DNA of 64,000 nucleotides from Paenibacillus xylanexedens (GCF_017874615.1 NZ_JAGIKV010000012.1:62001-126000), one strand, 5' to 3'. Shown: positions 34,802-45,041, counted from the stretch's first letter. Program-made: numbers and translations. The notes: generated by a model from the letters alone, not told the origin.

Positions 34802-37532
34802 ATGTACGCGAGAGTAAGGGAACTACTGACTCCGGAGGAACGGCTGCAATATTTGCAGATACCGCCTGATCTCGGCGAATGGGAATTGGGCACTTATTTC
34901 ACATTTACGCAGCATGACCTTGAAATCATCCAGCAGCGGCGAAGAAATTATAATCGACTCGGCTTTGCCGTGCAACTATGCGTACTTCGCTATCTCGGCT
35001 GGACGCTTTCTGAAATAAAGGAAGTGCCGGTTCATGTTCTTCGTTATATTGCAAAGCAAATCAATGCCGATGTGGGGTCTTTTGTTTCTTACGGCGAACG
35101 GGAAGCTACGAAATATGAGCATCTGGATGAAATCCGGAAAGAGTATGGCTACCAGACATTTACCTTGAGCGAGTATCGCTCTTTGTGCAAGTATCTTTTT
35201 AGCCATGCAATGGCAAACGGAAATCCCTTACACCTGATTCAGCTTGCACTCGAAGATTTACGTAAGCGTAAAATCATCCTACCTTTAATGGCCACGATTG
35301 AAAGAGCAGTTTGGGAAACACGCAAACGGACAGAGGAAAAAATATTTAAACTACTCAACAGTTCACTGACAGAATTACAAATTGCTAAGCTGGATCGCGT
35401 CATAACCACCATGCCGGAAAGCAGCAAAACCTACTTGGCATGGCTCAGGGAAATACCAGGTACCAGTTCTCCGGACTCTTTTTTGAAGGTTATTGAAAAG
35501 CTCGAATACATAAGGGACTTGCAACTGCAAGCCGATACGAAAGGCATCCATCCGAACCGGCTACGGCAGCTTTCAAAAATCGGTTCGCGTTACGAACCTC
35601 ATTCTTTTCGCCGTTTTAATGATCCGAAAAAGTACGCTATTTTAGTAGCGTACCTATTAGAGCTGATTCAGGATTTGACAGATATGGCTTTCGAGATTCA
35701 CGACAGGCAGATTATGATACTGCTCTCCAAAGGGAGAAAAGCCCAAGAGGAAATTCAAAAACAAAACGGTAAATCGATCAACGAAAAAGTTGTTCACTTT
35801 GCCGATCTTGGGGCTGCGCTTATTAAGGCACGAAGTGAAGGAATTGATCCGTTTGTTGCGCTTGATGCCGTTATGCCGTGGGATCAGATCGTCGCATCCG
35901 TGGAAGAAGCTAAACGGCTTGCGCGGCCCGTAGATTACGACTATTTGGACTTGCTGGAAAAGAAATTCTATGCGCTACGGAAATACACACCAACGCTGCT
36001 AAAATCGTAGCCGTCAACATAAGGATTTCGAGGCATACCTTGTACCGAAAGCTGAATGGAATGGCATCGATACCAACTCTACGAAACTTGCCGTCAGCTT
36101 GTCTACAAAGGAATATCTTGAAGAACGGATTGGAGCGCTTCTTCAAAGATTAAACTGGGTTTCGGACCATATCGACGAGCTGGACGGCGTTAATTTGGAG
36201 AACGGGAAATTGCACATCGAGCGTTTGGAGAAAGATGTTCCCGATGAATCACGGAATTTCAGCCTTTCCCTCTATGAGTTGCTACCACGAATCAAGCTAA
36301 CAGATCTGCTCATGGAAGTAGCCAACTGGACGAATTTTCAAGATCAATTTATTCACGCTTCGAGTAACCGCACTCCGAACGAGGAAGAAACGACAATCCT
36401 TATGGCTACCCTTATGGCAATGGGAACGAACATTGGGCTTACAAAGATGGCTGAAGCCACGCCAAGCATTTCATATCGGCAAATGGCCAATACAGCACAA
36501 TGGCGGCTGTACGAAGACGCAATGAATAAAGCACAGGCTGTTCTTGTTAATTTTCATCACAAGCTGGCACTGCCCTCATATTGGGGGAACGGTACGACCT
36601 CGTCTTCTGATGGAATGCGCGTCCAGATCGGAGTTTCGTCGCTTCACGCAGATGCGAATCCACACTACGGGACCGGAAAAGGTGCTACGATTTATCGATT
36701 CGTAAGCGATCAGTTTTCCACGTTCTATACGAAAGTCATCAATACGAATGCTCGGGATGCCGTACATGTCATCGACGGTTTGCTCCACCATGAAACGGAC
36801 TTAGACATCGAGGAGCATTATACGGATACAGCCGGTTACACTGATCAAGTCTTTGGTTTAACGCATTTGCTTGGGTTTCGTTTTGCGCCGCGCTTACGCG
36901 ACTTGGCTGATTCCAAGCTCTACGCTATAGGGAAACCTTCCGATTTTCCAAAATTGGAAAAGCTGCTGCGCGGACAGATTAATACAAAGATCATTCAAGA
37001 GAACTACGACGATGTACTCCGGCTGGCTCACTCCATCCGAGAAGGTACCGTTTCAGCATCACTCATTATGGGGAAAATCGGTTCCTATGCAAGACAAAAC
37101 AGTTTGGCTACAGCACTGCGAGAAATGGGACGTATCGAGAAAACGATCTTCGTCCTGGATTACCTTTCGAGCGAGGCGCTGCGGCGAAAAATCCATCGGG
37201 GGTTAAATAAAGGAGAAGCCATGAACGCACTGGCCAGAGCGATAATCTTCGGCAAACACGGCGAACTGCGGGAACGTGCGCTACAAGACCAGCTCCAACG
37301 GGCCAGCGCATTGAATATTATCATCAATGCAATTAGCGTTTGGAATACCGTCTATCTACAGCAGGCAACCGAACACCGCAAAAAGCAAGGAAAGCTTCAG
37401 GAAGAGCTACTAAATCATATTTCTCCGCTTGGATGGGAGCATATCAATTTTTTAGGTGAATACAAGTTCAATTTCAGGCAGAATACGTCTCTAAATTCAT
37501 TACGTCCGCTGAAGGAACAAGAAGTTGAATGA
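34802..37532 (+). pseudogene. tnpA: Tn3-family transposase TnpA with internal deletion
   Basis: The N-terminal part (34802-36010, 402 residues) has the DUF4158 domain typical of Tn3 transposases (LTPEERLQYLQIPPDLGEWE). It stops one codon after KYTPTLLKS. The next frame begins at about 36011 with SRQHKDFEAYLVPKAEWNG and continues through the DDE catalytic domain (HYTDTAGYTDQVFGLTHLLG, FAPRLRDLADSKLYAIG) to 37532. Roughly 90-100 residues normally lie between these points in relatives, so a deletion near 36010 both removed them and shifted the frame. Full-length Tn3 transposases have about 980-1000 residues. The protein should be inactive. Confidence 0.9.
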
Positions 37533-37606
37533 CCGGTGGTCAGGGTTTTGCCACCCGGATTGCTGGGCTTAGAGTAAGAATAAACGCTAAGCTGGTCACA
37601 TCCGAG

Positions 37607-37646
37607 GGCTTAGCGTATATTTTCGTTAAAATGTTGGCGGGACCCC
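37607..37646 (-). repeat. Right terminal inverted repeat of the Tn3 element
   Basis: Ends with TGTTGGCGGGACCCC and is the exact reverse complement of 30404-30443. The TGTAA duplication follows at 37647-37651. Confidence 0.95.
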
Positions 37647-37686
37647 TGTAATTAGGCAGTTTTTCAAGGTTACATGTTATTCACTT

Positions 37687-39708
37687 CTAATCCGTTCGTC
37701 GTATCCCCTTAGTTTGGACAAACTTCTCCAAAACCGCAAAATCCTCCGTCACTTTTTTAAACGGTAACGTGTCCAGCACCTGTTCCCGGTAACTCTTTTT
37801 AGCCGCTGCGCTGAGACGGGAGTCAAGTATGCTGAGTATGCCAAGGTCCGTTTCACTACGAATCAAGCGTCCCGTTCCTTGCCGTAACCGCAGAAGCATG
37901 TCCGGTACAAACACCTCCATGAACGGATTCTCCGTTACAGATGCCTTATATTCATACACAGGATCCGATGGAACAGGGAAGGGCAGCCGGAAAATAATGA
38001 CCTGTGACAGGTCAGCCCCCTCGATATTCACACCTTCCCAGAATACACCGGTACCCAGGAGCACTCCTTTGCTTTTCCTGAACTCGGCGATGACACTGTC
38101 CTGGGAAGATCCCTCTTTTTGAACATGGAGTGCCCACGTATATTCATTAGCCCTTGAGATCAACTTTTTGTGAATGTACTTCATGTCCTCTTTTGCTGAA
38201 AACAGGACGATTGTTCTTCCCTGAGTTAGATTACAGAGTTGAACCAATTCCTTATAAGCTGCTTCAAGATAGATTTCGCGCTGGTCATGTTGGTAATATG
38301 GAACTTTGTTCGAAATATACATCATGGCATGGTTGGTGTAGTCAAAAGGAGAGGGTTGGCGCTCTAGGAAATCTCCCTTATAACCGAGGGAGTGCGTCAT
38401 ATAAGAATATTGTTCCTCCAGCGTATCCCCGCCTTGGCACAGTGTTGCTGATGTTAGGATTACAGGTACCTTGCTATTAAATAAAGCGTATTTCAGAAAT
38501 TGGCTTATATCTTTGGGACAGATGCTGATCGTAGCTACTCCCAGGGGGCTACTAGCCCACAAGAGATAGTTGTGCTCTGTTTCAGATAAGACATGGATGA
38601 GGGTAATAAGCCCGTTGATGGCTTCAAAAGCGTCATCGATCTCTCGCTCATGGCGGGAGGTCAAAATGGAAAGGCGTAGACTGAAATCTTTCAAATTATT
38701 GGATACATGGTTCAACGGTATTCCTTTGATTTCCGACACTTTGATTCGGTCGTTATCCTGCTTGGCATGGTGGAGCAAATCCGCGTTTACCTGTTTGAAG
38801 ATGCGCTCAGCGCAGTTTTTGATGAACTTGGATTGTGAGAAGAGACTTTTATCCCCGGACTGTTTCGTTAGAAGCTGCACCGTGGTATCCAGAATGCGGC
38901 AGATTCCCCGATAAGTGAACTCGAGTGTTCTGGCATCCCGAACTTTTGCTTCCAGATTATGCGCTTCATCAATAACGATCAGAGCAGGCTGTTCTGAGAT
39001 GATACTCTTGGTTCCTTCTTTTTTCTTCATCAAATCTCGTATGAGCAAGTCCTGGTTCACGATAATAAAATCAATCTCGTGAGCTTTTGCATTTAATTTC
39101 GCTCTCATATCGTAAAACAAACATGCATTTTTGTGATGACAACGTTCAAATTTGCAATCATTCACGGAAACGTGGGACCATTCGGCATCACTAACTCCAG
39201 CTTTAATATCGGCTCTTTCATCAATTTCATAATCTAATATGCTCTGCGCAAGGGCAGACACGGAGGAGTTTGCATCATCAAGACTGATCAATTCCGCCGC
39301 TCTACTTCGGCAAGCATACTGACCCATGCCTTTCCCCACCACGGAGCGAACCGTTGAGAATCCCAACCGACTACCAATAATCCTTAAATCTTTATGTATC
39401 TGTTCCGAAAGCTGAATGGAGGAGGTAGCTATAATGACTGGTTTCTGAGACATTTGATTCGTGAGCAGACTTGGGATCAGGTACGCAAAAGACTTACCAA
39501 TTCCGACACCAGCTTCAATCATGGCGTTATGTCCATGGATATAAGCATCGGCGATATCAAGAGACATTTCTTGTTGTCCGATCCGCTCTCTAAGGCCAAT
39601 TCGGGGGAACCGGTCATATATTCGGAAGATGGCGTTAACCAAAGAACGTTCGATTTCCTTGTCCGGTTCCTGCTTTTTTATTGTATAAAGTTCATTTAAC
39701 CAATTCAT
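37687..39708 (-). CDS. DinG/XPD-like ATP-dependent DNA helicase
   Basis: A 673-residue superfamily 2 helicase. Walker A is EAGVGIGKSFAYL (K72) and Walker B is LIVIDEAHNLE (DEAH near 247-250). Four cysteines, C133, C185, C190 and C196, are placed like the iron-sulphur cluster ligands of XPD and E. coli DinG. The C-terminal motif VI region LRQGTGRLIRSETDLGI is clear. Such enzymes unwind DNA with 5'-3' polarity during repair or removal of R-loops and G-quadruplexes. The Tn3 element stops about 40 bp beyond its stop codon without touching the gene, although it may have removed the native terminator. Confidence 0.9.
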   Translation of the reverse strand: MNWLNELYTIKKQEPDKEIERSLVNAIFRIYDRFPRIGLRERIGQQEMSLDIADAYIHGHNAMIEAGVGIGKSFAYLIPSLLTNQMSQKPVIIATSSIQLSEQIHKDLRIIGSRLGFSTVRSVVGKGMGQYACRSRAAELISLDDANSSVSALAQSILDYEIDERADIKAGVSDAEWSHVSVNDCKFERCHHKNACLFYDMRAKLNAKAHEIDFIIVNQDLLIRDLMKKKEGTKSIISEQPALIVIDEAHNLEAKVRDARTLEFTYRGICRILDTTVQLLTKQSGDKSLFSQSKFIKNCAERIFKQVNADLLHHAKQDNDRIKVSEIKGIPLNHVSNNLKDFSLRLSILTSRHEREIDDAFEAINGLITLIHVLSETEHNYLLWASSPLGVATISICPKDISQFLKYALFNSKVPVILTSATLCQGGDTLEEQYSYMTHSLGYKGDFLERQPSPFDYTNHAMMYISNKVPYYQHDQREIYLEAAYKELVQLCNLTQGRTIVLFSAKEDMKYIHKKLISRANEYTWALHVQKEGSSQDSVIAEFRKSKGVLLGTGVFWEGVNIEGADLSQVIIFRLPFPVPSDPVYEYKASVTENPFMEVFVPDMLLRLRQGTGRLIRSETDLGILSILDSRLSAAAKKSYREQVLDTLPFKKVTEDFAVLEKFVQTKGIRRTD

Positions 39709-39767
39709 AACGATCGCCCCTCTTCCGAATGATGATCTTCTTGTACTTACTTTGGAGACGATTTACC

Positions 39768-41291
39768 TCACAATGCAGTTGTAACGGCATTTTTTAATCT
39801 GGATACGCCTTCCTGTAATTGTTCATCTGACAAATGTGCAAAAGACAGATAGATACCATACTTCATACCAACAGACGTTGAACTGCTGACTTCTGAGTAT
39901 ACCACACCTTGTGACCTAGCCGATTCCCGAAAGGCCTCATAAGTGGTCACATTACCTCGCCACCAACCAAACACGTGTAGACCCGCTTCATTCTCCACCC
40001 AATCAAACCATGTAGAGAGGTGTTTGTTCAAAAGTTTGAGTAACAGATGGAATTTCCGACTGTATAATCGATTCATTCTGCGCAGATGACGTTCATATTG
40101 ACCACTTGTCATGAATGCAGCTAATGCCCGTTGTTCGATCAGGTTGACGGGTCTTGGCTCGTATAATGCCTGTGCCTTTCTAAAAGTATCTGCCAAGGTA
40201 GGGGGAAGAACGACATAACCAAGTCGTACTTCTAAAGGCAAGGTTTTTGTAAAGCTGCCCAGATAGATTACACGTCCTGCTTTATCGAGTGTTTTCAGTG
40301 GTTCAACATGCATTCCGCGATATCGGAATTCACTATCATAATCATCCTCAACAATCATGGCATCATGCCGCTGTGCCCAGTCCAGCAAGGTTTGTCTGCG
40401 TTCGAGACTGAGCATTTCACCAGTAGGAAATTGTCGTGACGGCGTGACAAACAACATTCGTGCTTCCCAGTCTTGGGGCACAACTCCCTGACCATCGAGA
40501 TTGGCTTCAATCAACTTTGCGCCCGCAGCCAATATGGCTTTAGAAATCCCGACATAACAAGGACTTTCTGTCACGACATAATCCCCAGGATCTGCAAGTA
40601 ATTGAGTGAGTAGAGCTATAGCTTGCATGGAGCCTGCAGTTACTGCAATATGATCCGGATCAACTTGAATGCCCCGCATCCTCCGAAGATAGGCAGCAAT
40701 GGCTTCTCTCAATTTTGGATCTCCGGTTGAACTAACCATAGCTGAGGTTGTTTTCAGGTGATGCTCACGCTGCCTTATCTCTGCATACAATCGATTATTC
40801 CATTCATCGTAAGGAAACTTGGAGAAATCAGGTTGATATTTGCTAAAGTCGATCACTTCGTCGCTATTCATTCCGGAATCAAGTGTATGAGCATTGGCTG
40901 GTGCATTTCTTTGAATCGACTGCTGTTCAAACTGCTGAATACGATTCCCCCAGGCGGATAAGTGATGCGTACAAGCTTTCTCGGTGGACGCATTATTGTT
41001 CAAATCCAACTGGTAAGCAACAAAGGTTCCTTTTCCATGCTCTGAATGAATGTAACCTTGTGCAGTCAACGTATCATAGACCTGATTCACGGTTCCTCTG
41101 GAGATGTGATATGTCGCGGCTAACTCTCTTGTAGAGGGTAACTTCTCTCCATGTATAAGATTACCTTCATGGATTGCATCACGAATGGCATGATAGAGAG
41201 CCTTCATCTTGGTATATTTTCGGTTCAAATATGAACTGTAAGCTACATGAAATTGCATAGGACCTCCAGAGTTATCATTGAAGTGGTACAA
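39768..41291 (-). CDS. pdxR: PdxR-like MocR-family regulator (GntR HTH plus aminotransferase fold)
   Basis: A 507-residue regulator. The N-terminal GntR winged helix (about 12-85) includes LPSTRELAATYHISRGTVNQ. The rest is a fold type I aminotransferase domain, with the PLP-binding lysine in YLGSFTKTLPLEVRLGYV. PdxR proteins bind pyridoxal phosphate and switch vitamin B6 synthesis genes. It is divergent from pdxS across 115 bp, the standard PdxR arrangement, which supports the name. Confidence 0.87.
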   Translation of the reverse strand: MYHFNDNSGGPMQFHVAYSSYLNRKYTKMKALYHAIRDAIHEGNLIHGEKLPSTRELAATYHISRGTVNQVYDTLTAQGYIHSEHGKGTFVAYQLDLNNNASTEKACTHHLSAWGNRIQQFEQQSIQRNAPANAHTLDSGMNSDEVIDFSKYQPDFSKFPYDEWNNRLYAEIRQREHHLKTTSAMVSSTGDPKLREAIAAYLRRMRGIQVDPDHIAVTAGSMQAIALLTQLLADPGDYVVTESPCYVGISKAILAAGAKLIEANLDGQGVVPQDWEARMLFVTPSRQFPTGEMLSLERRQTLLDWAQRHDAMIVEDDYDSEFRYRGMHVEPLKTLDKAGRVIYLGSFTKTLPLEVRLGYVVLPPTLADTFRKAQALYEPRPVNLIEQRALAAFMTSGQYERHLRRMNRLYSRKFHLLLKLLNKHLSTWFDWVENEAGLHVFGWWRGNVTTYEAFRESARSQGVVYSEVSSSTSVGMKYGIYLSFAHLSDEQLQEGVSRLKNAVTTAL

Positions 41292-41406
41292 TAAAAACCA
41301 AAAATATTGGATCTTTTTATATGACCATTCTCATTCTATACTAAATCATAGATTAGAGCGATGCCTTTATTGAAAACCACCCAAAGTTAATAGGAGGAAT
41401 ACAATC

Positions 41407-42288
41407 ATGCAAACAGGTACAGATCGTGTAAAAAGAGGAATGGCTGAGATGCAAAAAGGTGGCGTCATCATGGACGTTATGAATGCAGAGCAAGCTAAAA
41501 TCGCTGAGGCGGCAGGGGCAACAGCTGTTATGGCTCTTGAGCGGGTACCTTCCGATATTCGTGCAGCAGGCGGTGTAGCTCGCATGGCAGATCCAACCAT
41601 CGTTGAAGAGGTTATGAAGGTTGTATCTATCCCAGTTATGGCTAAAGCACGTATCGGTCATTACATAGAAGCCAAAGTGCTTGAATCCCTGGGTGTGGAC
41701 TATCTCGATGAAAGTGAAGTTCTTACTCCTGCAGACGAAGTGTTCCATATCGATAAACATGAGTTTACTGTACCATTTGTATGTGGAGCCAAAGATTTGG
41801 GAGAGGCTCTTCGCCGTATTGGTGAGGGTGCATCGATGATTCGTACAAAAGGTGAGCCTGGAACGGGCAACATTGTTGAGGCAGTTCGTCATATGCGTCT
41901 AATTAACAGCCAGCTCCGTAAAGTGCAAAACATGTCCAAAGACGAGCTGTACGCTGAAGCAAAAAATCTGGGTGTAGCTTATGAGCTACTGCGCGAAGTT
42001 CATGAAAATGGAAAACTTCCTGTCGTTAACTTTGCAGCAGGCGGTGTAGCTACTCCGGCGGACGCAGCCTTAATGATGCACCTGGGAGCAGACGGTGTGT
42101 TTGTAGGATCAGGTATTTTCAAATCCGATAGCCCGGAGAAATTCGCTCGTGCAATCGTTGAAGCGACAACACATTACACGGATTACAAACTGATTGCCGA
42201 AGTATCCAAAAACTTGGGCGCCCCTATGAAAGGGATCGAAATTTCTAAATTGGCTCCAGAAGATCGCATGTCCAACCGCGGTTGGTAA
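41407..42288 (+). CDS. pdxS: Pyridoxal 5'-phosphate synthase, PdxS subunit
   Basis: A 293-residue TIM-barrel lyase that makes pyridoxal 5'-phosphate from ribose 5-phosphate, glyceraldehyde 3-phosphate and ammonia. The catalytic lysines are K80 (VMAKARIGH) and K148 ([10 protein letters not shown]), with D23 in IMDVMN; these match K81, K149 and D24 of the B. subtilis enzyme. AGGAGGAATACAATC precedes the ATG. PdxS normally works with the glutaminase PdxT, but pdxT is not next to it here: the gene is followed directly by a terminator. Ammonia would have to come from a PdxT encoded elsewhere or directly. Confidence 0.96.
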   Translation: MQTGTDRVKRGMAEMQKGGVIMDVMNAEQAKIAEAAGATAVMALERVPSDIRAAGGVARMADPTIVEEVMKVVSIPVMAKARIGHYIEAKVLESLGVDYLDESEVLTPADEVFHIDKHEFTVPFVCGAKDLGEALRRIGEGASMIRTKGEPGTGNIVEAVRHMRLINSQLRKVQNMSKDELYAEAKNLGVAYELLREVHENGKLPVVNFAAGGVATPADAALMMHLGADGVFVGSGIFKSDSPEKFARAIVEATTHYTDYKLIAEVSKNLGAPMKGIEISKLAPEDRMSNRGW

Positions 42289-42326
42289 GAGCAGATAGAA
42301 CAACTGGAGAATAAATAGTATCAAGC

Positions 42327-42364
42327 AAAGCCGATCAATGGATACAAATTGATCGGCTTTTTTG
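42327..42364 (+). terminator. Terminator after pdxS
   Basis: AAAGCCGATCAAT pairs with ATTGATCGGCTTT and is followed by TTT. Confidence 0.85.
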
Positions 42365-42430
42365 GTTATTCATGACGAAAGTAAAAGCAAAGACGGAGAG
42401 GAGAATGTCCATTTTCTTATCAATTGAGAA

Positions 42431-42445
42431 TGATTATAATTATCA
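42431..42445 (+). promoter_or_regulatory. Fur box before the siderophore-binding lipoprotein gene
   Basis: TGATTATAATTATCA is a 7-1-7 palindrome with one mismatch to the Bacillus Fur consensus TGATAATNATTATCA. It lies about 25 bp before a -10-like TATACT, overlapping the expected -35 region. Confidence 0.75.
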
Positions 42446-42537
42446 TTTACGAGATTCGACATTTGCTGTATACTGACAATAACTATTTTACATAATGCAT
42501 AAATAGAAAATTAAGGATTTCAAAGGGAGAGAATTAA

Positions 42538-43608
42538 ATGTCTACACGCTTTAAAAAAGGAATGTTATTTTGTTTTATTGCTGCACTTGTTGTTGTACTT
42601 GCAGCCTGCTCCAGTAGTAGTGATGGTAGCGATCAGGCAAACAATAACTCACAGCAAGCAGCGAAAAATGTTGCAACAGATGAGAAGAAATCGAATGCAG
42701 ACGCTTCAGGTGCTGCTCAAACAACGTATCCTTTAATCGTTTCAAACTATACGACTGAAAATGGAACATGGGTGGCTAAAGAACAAACCTTCGATAAGGT
42801 CCCTGAACGAGTTGTTGCCAATACACAAGGTGCGGCTGAATTAATGATCCGTCTTGGTTTGACTGACAAAATTGTTGGAGTGGCGGCGCTGTTCGGTAGT
42901 GTACCTGAAGATATTGCTGACGAATTCAAACAAATTCCTGTGCTGGCTGAAGGCTATGTAGGTAAGGAAGTGACGATAGGCGCTTCGCCTGATCTGGTTG
43001 TAGGGCGTGGTGGATTGTTTGAGGATGCGGATTGGGGTGTTGGTACAGTAAGCAGCTTGAATGATATGGGGATTAAAACGTATGTACAAAGCACCAGTGT
43101 TCCTGACGCATCGTTAGATAGTCTGTATCAGGACATTACTGAATTAGGTGAGATATTCAACGTACAAGCGAATGCAGCGGCATATATTGAGACGCTAAAA
43201 GTACGCGAGAATGCGTTGTCGGCTCGAGCTAGCGCTGAAAAGATCAACTATGCATCTTTTTCGGATAATGGTGATGGAACTATTGGAATCTACAACGGAA
43301 ATGGTGATACGTTTATTGAAAGTGCAATGTCATTAATCAATATGCATAATATGCTGATTAATGAAACTGGCACACTCAGTCTGGAGAAGTTAATCGAGAT
43401 TAATCCGGATGCAATGATTATTTCGAGGTATGCAGGTGGTATTGATCCTGAGCAGACGATTGAAAAGCTGCTTGCCAACAAACAGGTACAAAACATTAAC
43501 GCAGTTAAAAACAAAAAAATCTACATTATTGATTTCAACAACTTCTGGGGTTACGGGGATTCCATCTTCACAGGTGTTGAAGGACTCGCTGATGATCTCG
43601 GGTTGTAA
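42538..43608 (+). CDS. Iron-siderophore ABC transporter substrate-binding lipoprotein (FecB/FhuD-like)
   Basis: A 356-residue class III binding protein. The lipobox VLAAC puts the lipid Cys at residue 24, and a Ser/Asn/Gln-rich linker reaches about residue 60. The helical-backbone domain pair follows: PERVVANTQGAAELMIRLGL, and EKLIEINPDAMIISRY in the second lobe. It binds a ferric siderophore at the cell surface. No permease or ATPase genes lie nearby, so it must share a transporter encoded elsewhere. Iron control is supported by the Fur box 93 bp upstream. Confidence 0.9.
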   Translation: MSTRFKKGMLFCFIAALVVVLAACSSSSDGSDQANNNSQQAAKNVATDEKKSNADASGAAQTTYPLIVSNYTTENGTWVAKEQTFDKVPERVVANTQGAAELMIRLGLTDKIVGVAALFGSVPEDIADEFKQIPVLAEGYVGKEVTIGASPDLVVGRGGLFEDADWGVGTVSSLNDMGIKTYVQSTSVPDASLDSLYQDITELGEIFNVQANAAAYIETLKVRENALSARASAEKINYASFSDNGDGTIGIYNGNGDTFIESAMSLINMHNMLINETGTLSLEKLIEINPDAMIISRYAGGIDPEQTIEKLLANKQVQNINAVKNKKIYIIDFNNFWGYGDSIFTGVEGLADDLGL

Positions 43609-43625
43609 TAGCTTTTTTTTGTAAT

Positions 43626-43675
43626 AAAAGAACCAAGCTCCTGTCCCAAACTGAGGACAAGATCTTGGTTCTTTG
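43626..43675. terminator. Terminator between convergent lipoprotein and cupin genes
   Basis: AAAGAACCAAG and TGTCC pair with GGACA and CTTGGTTCTTT. Confidence 0.8.
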
Positions 43676-43721
43676 CCGATAAATGAATAAGTACAACAAA
43701 CTACGTGGAACGAAGTGTTGT

Positions 43722-44060
43722 TTATCCCAACGCAGCCACGCCAGTGTTTACTTCGCTTCCAGGCTCCATCAACATGATATGACATTCCTTTTCGGCGGAA
43801 GGTTTGATCTCGACTCCCTTAGGGACAATATACATCTCGCCCTTGGAAATCTTCACTTGGCCATCACGAAAATCAATTATCATTTCCCCTTCGAGCACAA
43901 AAAATAACTTATCGGTCTCCTCATGAACATGCCACTCAAAATCTCCAGCAATCTTAACGATCTTAAATTGATAGTCATTCATTTCACCAATGAGTTTCGG
44001 AGACCAAAGATCATTTAATTTCGAAAATTCCTCATTTAATTTAATTGCTTGATAGTGCAT
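43722..44060 (-). CDS. Single-domain cupin protein
   Basis: A 112-residue cupin. The first motif is GDFEWHVHEETDKLFFVLEG, with His and Glu metal ligands, and the second is YIVPKGVEIKP, in which the usual histidine is absent; it appears a few residues later in CHIML. AGGAGGA lies 8 bases before ATG 44060; the ATG at 44066 is too close. Small cupins of this type are isomerases or dioxygenases, or merely bind ligand; the function is not shown. It lies 80 bp upstream of the AraC stop codon, in the same direction but as the later gene. Confidence 0.8.
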   Translation of the reverse strand: MHYQAIKLNEEFSKLNDLWSPKLIGEMNDYQFKIVKIAGDFEWHVHEETDKLFFVLEGEMIIDFRDGQVKISKGEMYIVPKGVEIKPSAEKECHIMLMEPGSEVNTGVAALG

Positions 44061-44139
44061 CGTCATTCCTCCTGTGTATTAATCCTATATGTTCAGTATA
44101 CTAATCTAAGCTTTTGTATAACATGGATGCCTATTGAAA

Positions 44140-44967
44140 TCAGGATGGATTATTGATGAACTTCAGACGATACTCCGTAGGAGAAATACCATATTGTTTC
44201 TTGAACACTCTGCTAAAATAAAAGGGGTCAGCAATGCCAACGGTCTCGGCAATCTGTTGTACAGACGCATCACTTGCCAATAACATTTGCTGTGCCATGT
44301 TTATACGATATTTCAATACATATTCTGCTGGACCCATACCTGCATGTCTTCTAAACACGTAGGAAAGTCGATTTCGATTAACATTATTTTGTTCTGCAAG
44401 CGATGCGACAGTCAGACTTTGATCATAGTATTCTTGGATATAGGTAGAGACGCGTTCGAATAAAACATCTGATTCACAACTATTTTGCCTATGATCAACA
44501 TATATTAAAGTCTCATTCAGTACATCGCGAAACAGCATCTCGGTCTGAAACTTTGAAATACCTCCGCGCTGATTATACACATGCCAAAGACGCGTGATTA
44601 ATTCGATCAGACGTGGGGACTGACCCGTTGATAATTCAAAATGCTGATGAGAAAAGCTTGTCTCTTCGAGGTCCGAACTACATATCCGGTATAAAACGAG
44701 GATGTATTCCCAGTCCGTTCTATGAAACACGGTTTGATCCAGTTTCATTTTCGCGCCGCCATGTACAACTTTTCCTGGTGAAAAGATATAGGGTGTACCA
44801 TCAAATTGAAATTGTATTTTTCCTGTAAGAGGAAATACAAATCCAGGAAAAGAATCGGTATAGTCAGCCTGGGGAACCCCTGGATTTCTAGCATATCGAT
44901 ATACTCCTTCGACTTGAAAAGGAATGTGTGCAAAATGCGCTGCTAACTGATTAACGTCTACTTTCAC
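44140..44967 (-). CDS. AraC-family regulator with cupin sensor, possibly iron/siderophore-linked
   Basis: A 275-residue AraC regulator. Residues about 20-95 form the cupin-like sensor domain (PGVPQADYTDSFPGFVFPLT). The two helix-turn-helix motifs lie at about 175-270 (LTVASLAEQNNVNRNRLSYV, VQQIAETVGIADPFYFSRVF). GTG start after GAGGTACGTAAT. A Fur-like box lies 75 bp upstream and a Fur-controlled siderophore-binding lipoprotein gene lies next to it. This recalls Btr of B. subtilis, an AraC protein that senses siderophore (inference). Confidence 0.83.
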   Translation of the reverse strand: MKVDVNQLAAHFAHIPFQVEGVYRYARNPGVPQADYTDSFPGFVFPLTGKIQFQFDGTPYIFSPGKVVHGGAKMKLDQTVFHRTDWEYILVLYRICSSDLEETSFSHQHFELSTGQSPRLIELITRLWHVYNQRGGISKFQTEMLFRDVLNETLIYVDHRQNSCESDVLFERVSTYIQEYYDQSLTVASLAEQNNVNRNRLSYVFRRHAGMGPAEYVLKYRINMAQQMLLASDASVQQIAETVGIADPFYFSRVFKKQYGISPTEYRLKFINNPS

Positions 44968-45041
44968 ATTACGTACCTCATTTCAAAAGTGTTTGCCAGT
45001 CATTCTAAGATGAATCGTTGTGCACCTTACTCCAACATTAT

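Larger units (their letters stand above)
30404..37646. mobile_element. Tn3-family transposon with TnpI-type recombinase and hydrolase/TetR cargo
   Basis: A 7243-bp unit bounded by 40-bp perfect terminal inverted repeats (30404-30443 and 37607-37646). It is flanked by the 5-bp direct repeat TGTAA (30399-30403 and 37647-37651), the signature of Tn3-family insertion. Inside, from left to right, are a CocE/NonD hydrolase (minus), a TetR regulator, paired 12-bp recombinase sites, a tyrosine recombinase and a DUF4158-type Tn3 transposase. The recombinase has two frameshifts and the transposase an internal deletion, so self-movement is unlikely. The ends are intact and could still be moved by a related transposase in trans. 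Confidence 0.93.

Noticed and set aside
41353..41892. 179-codon minus-strand frame over pdxS
   Set aside because: Shadow of the highly conserved pdxS coding sequence.
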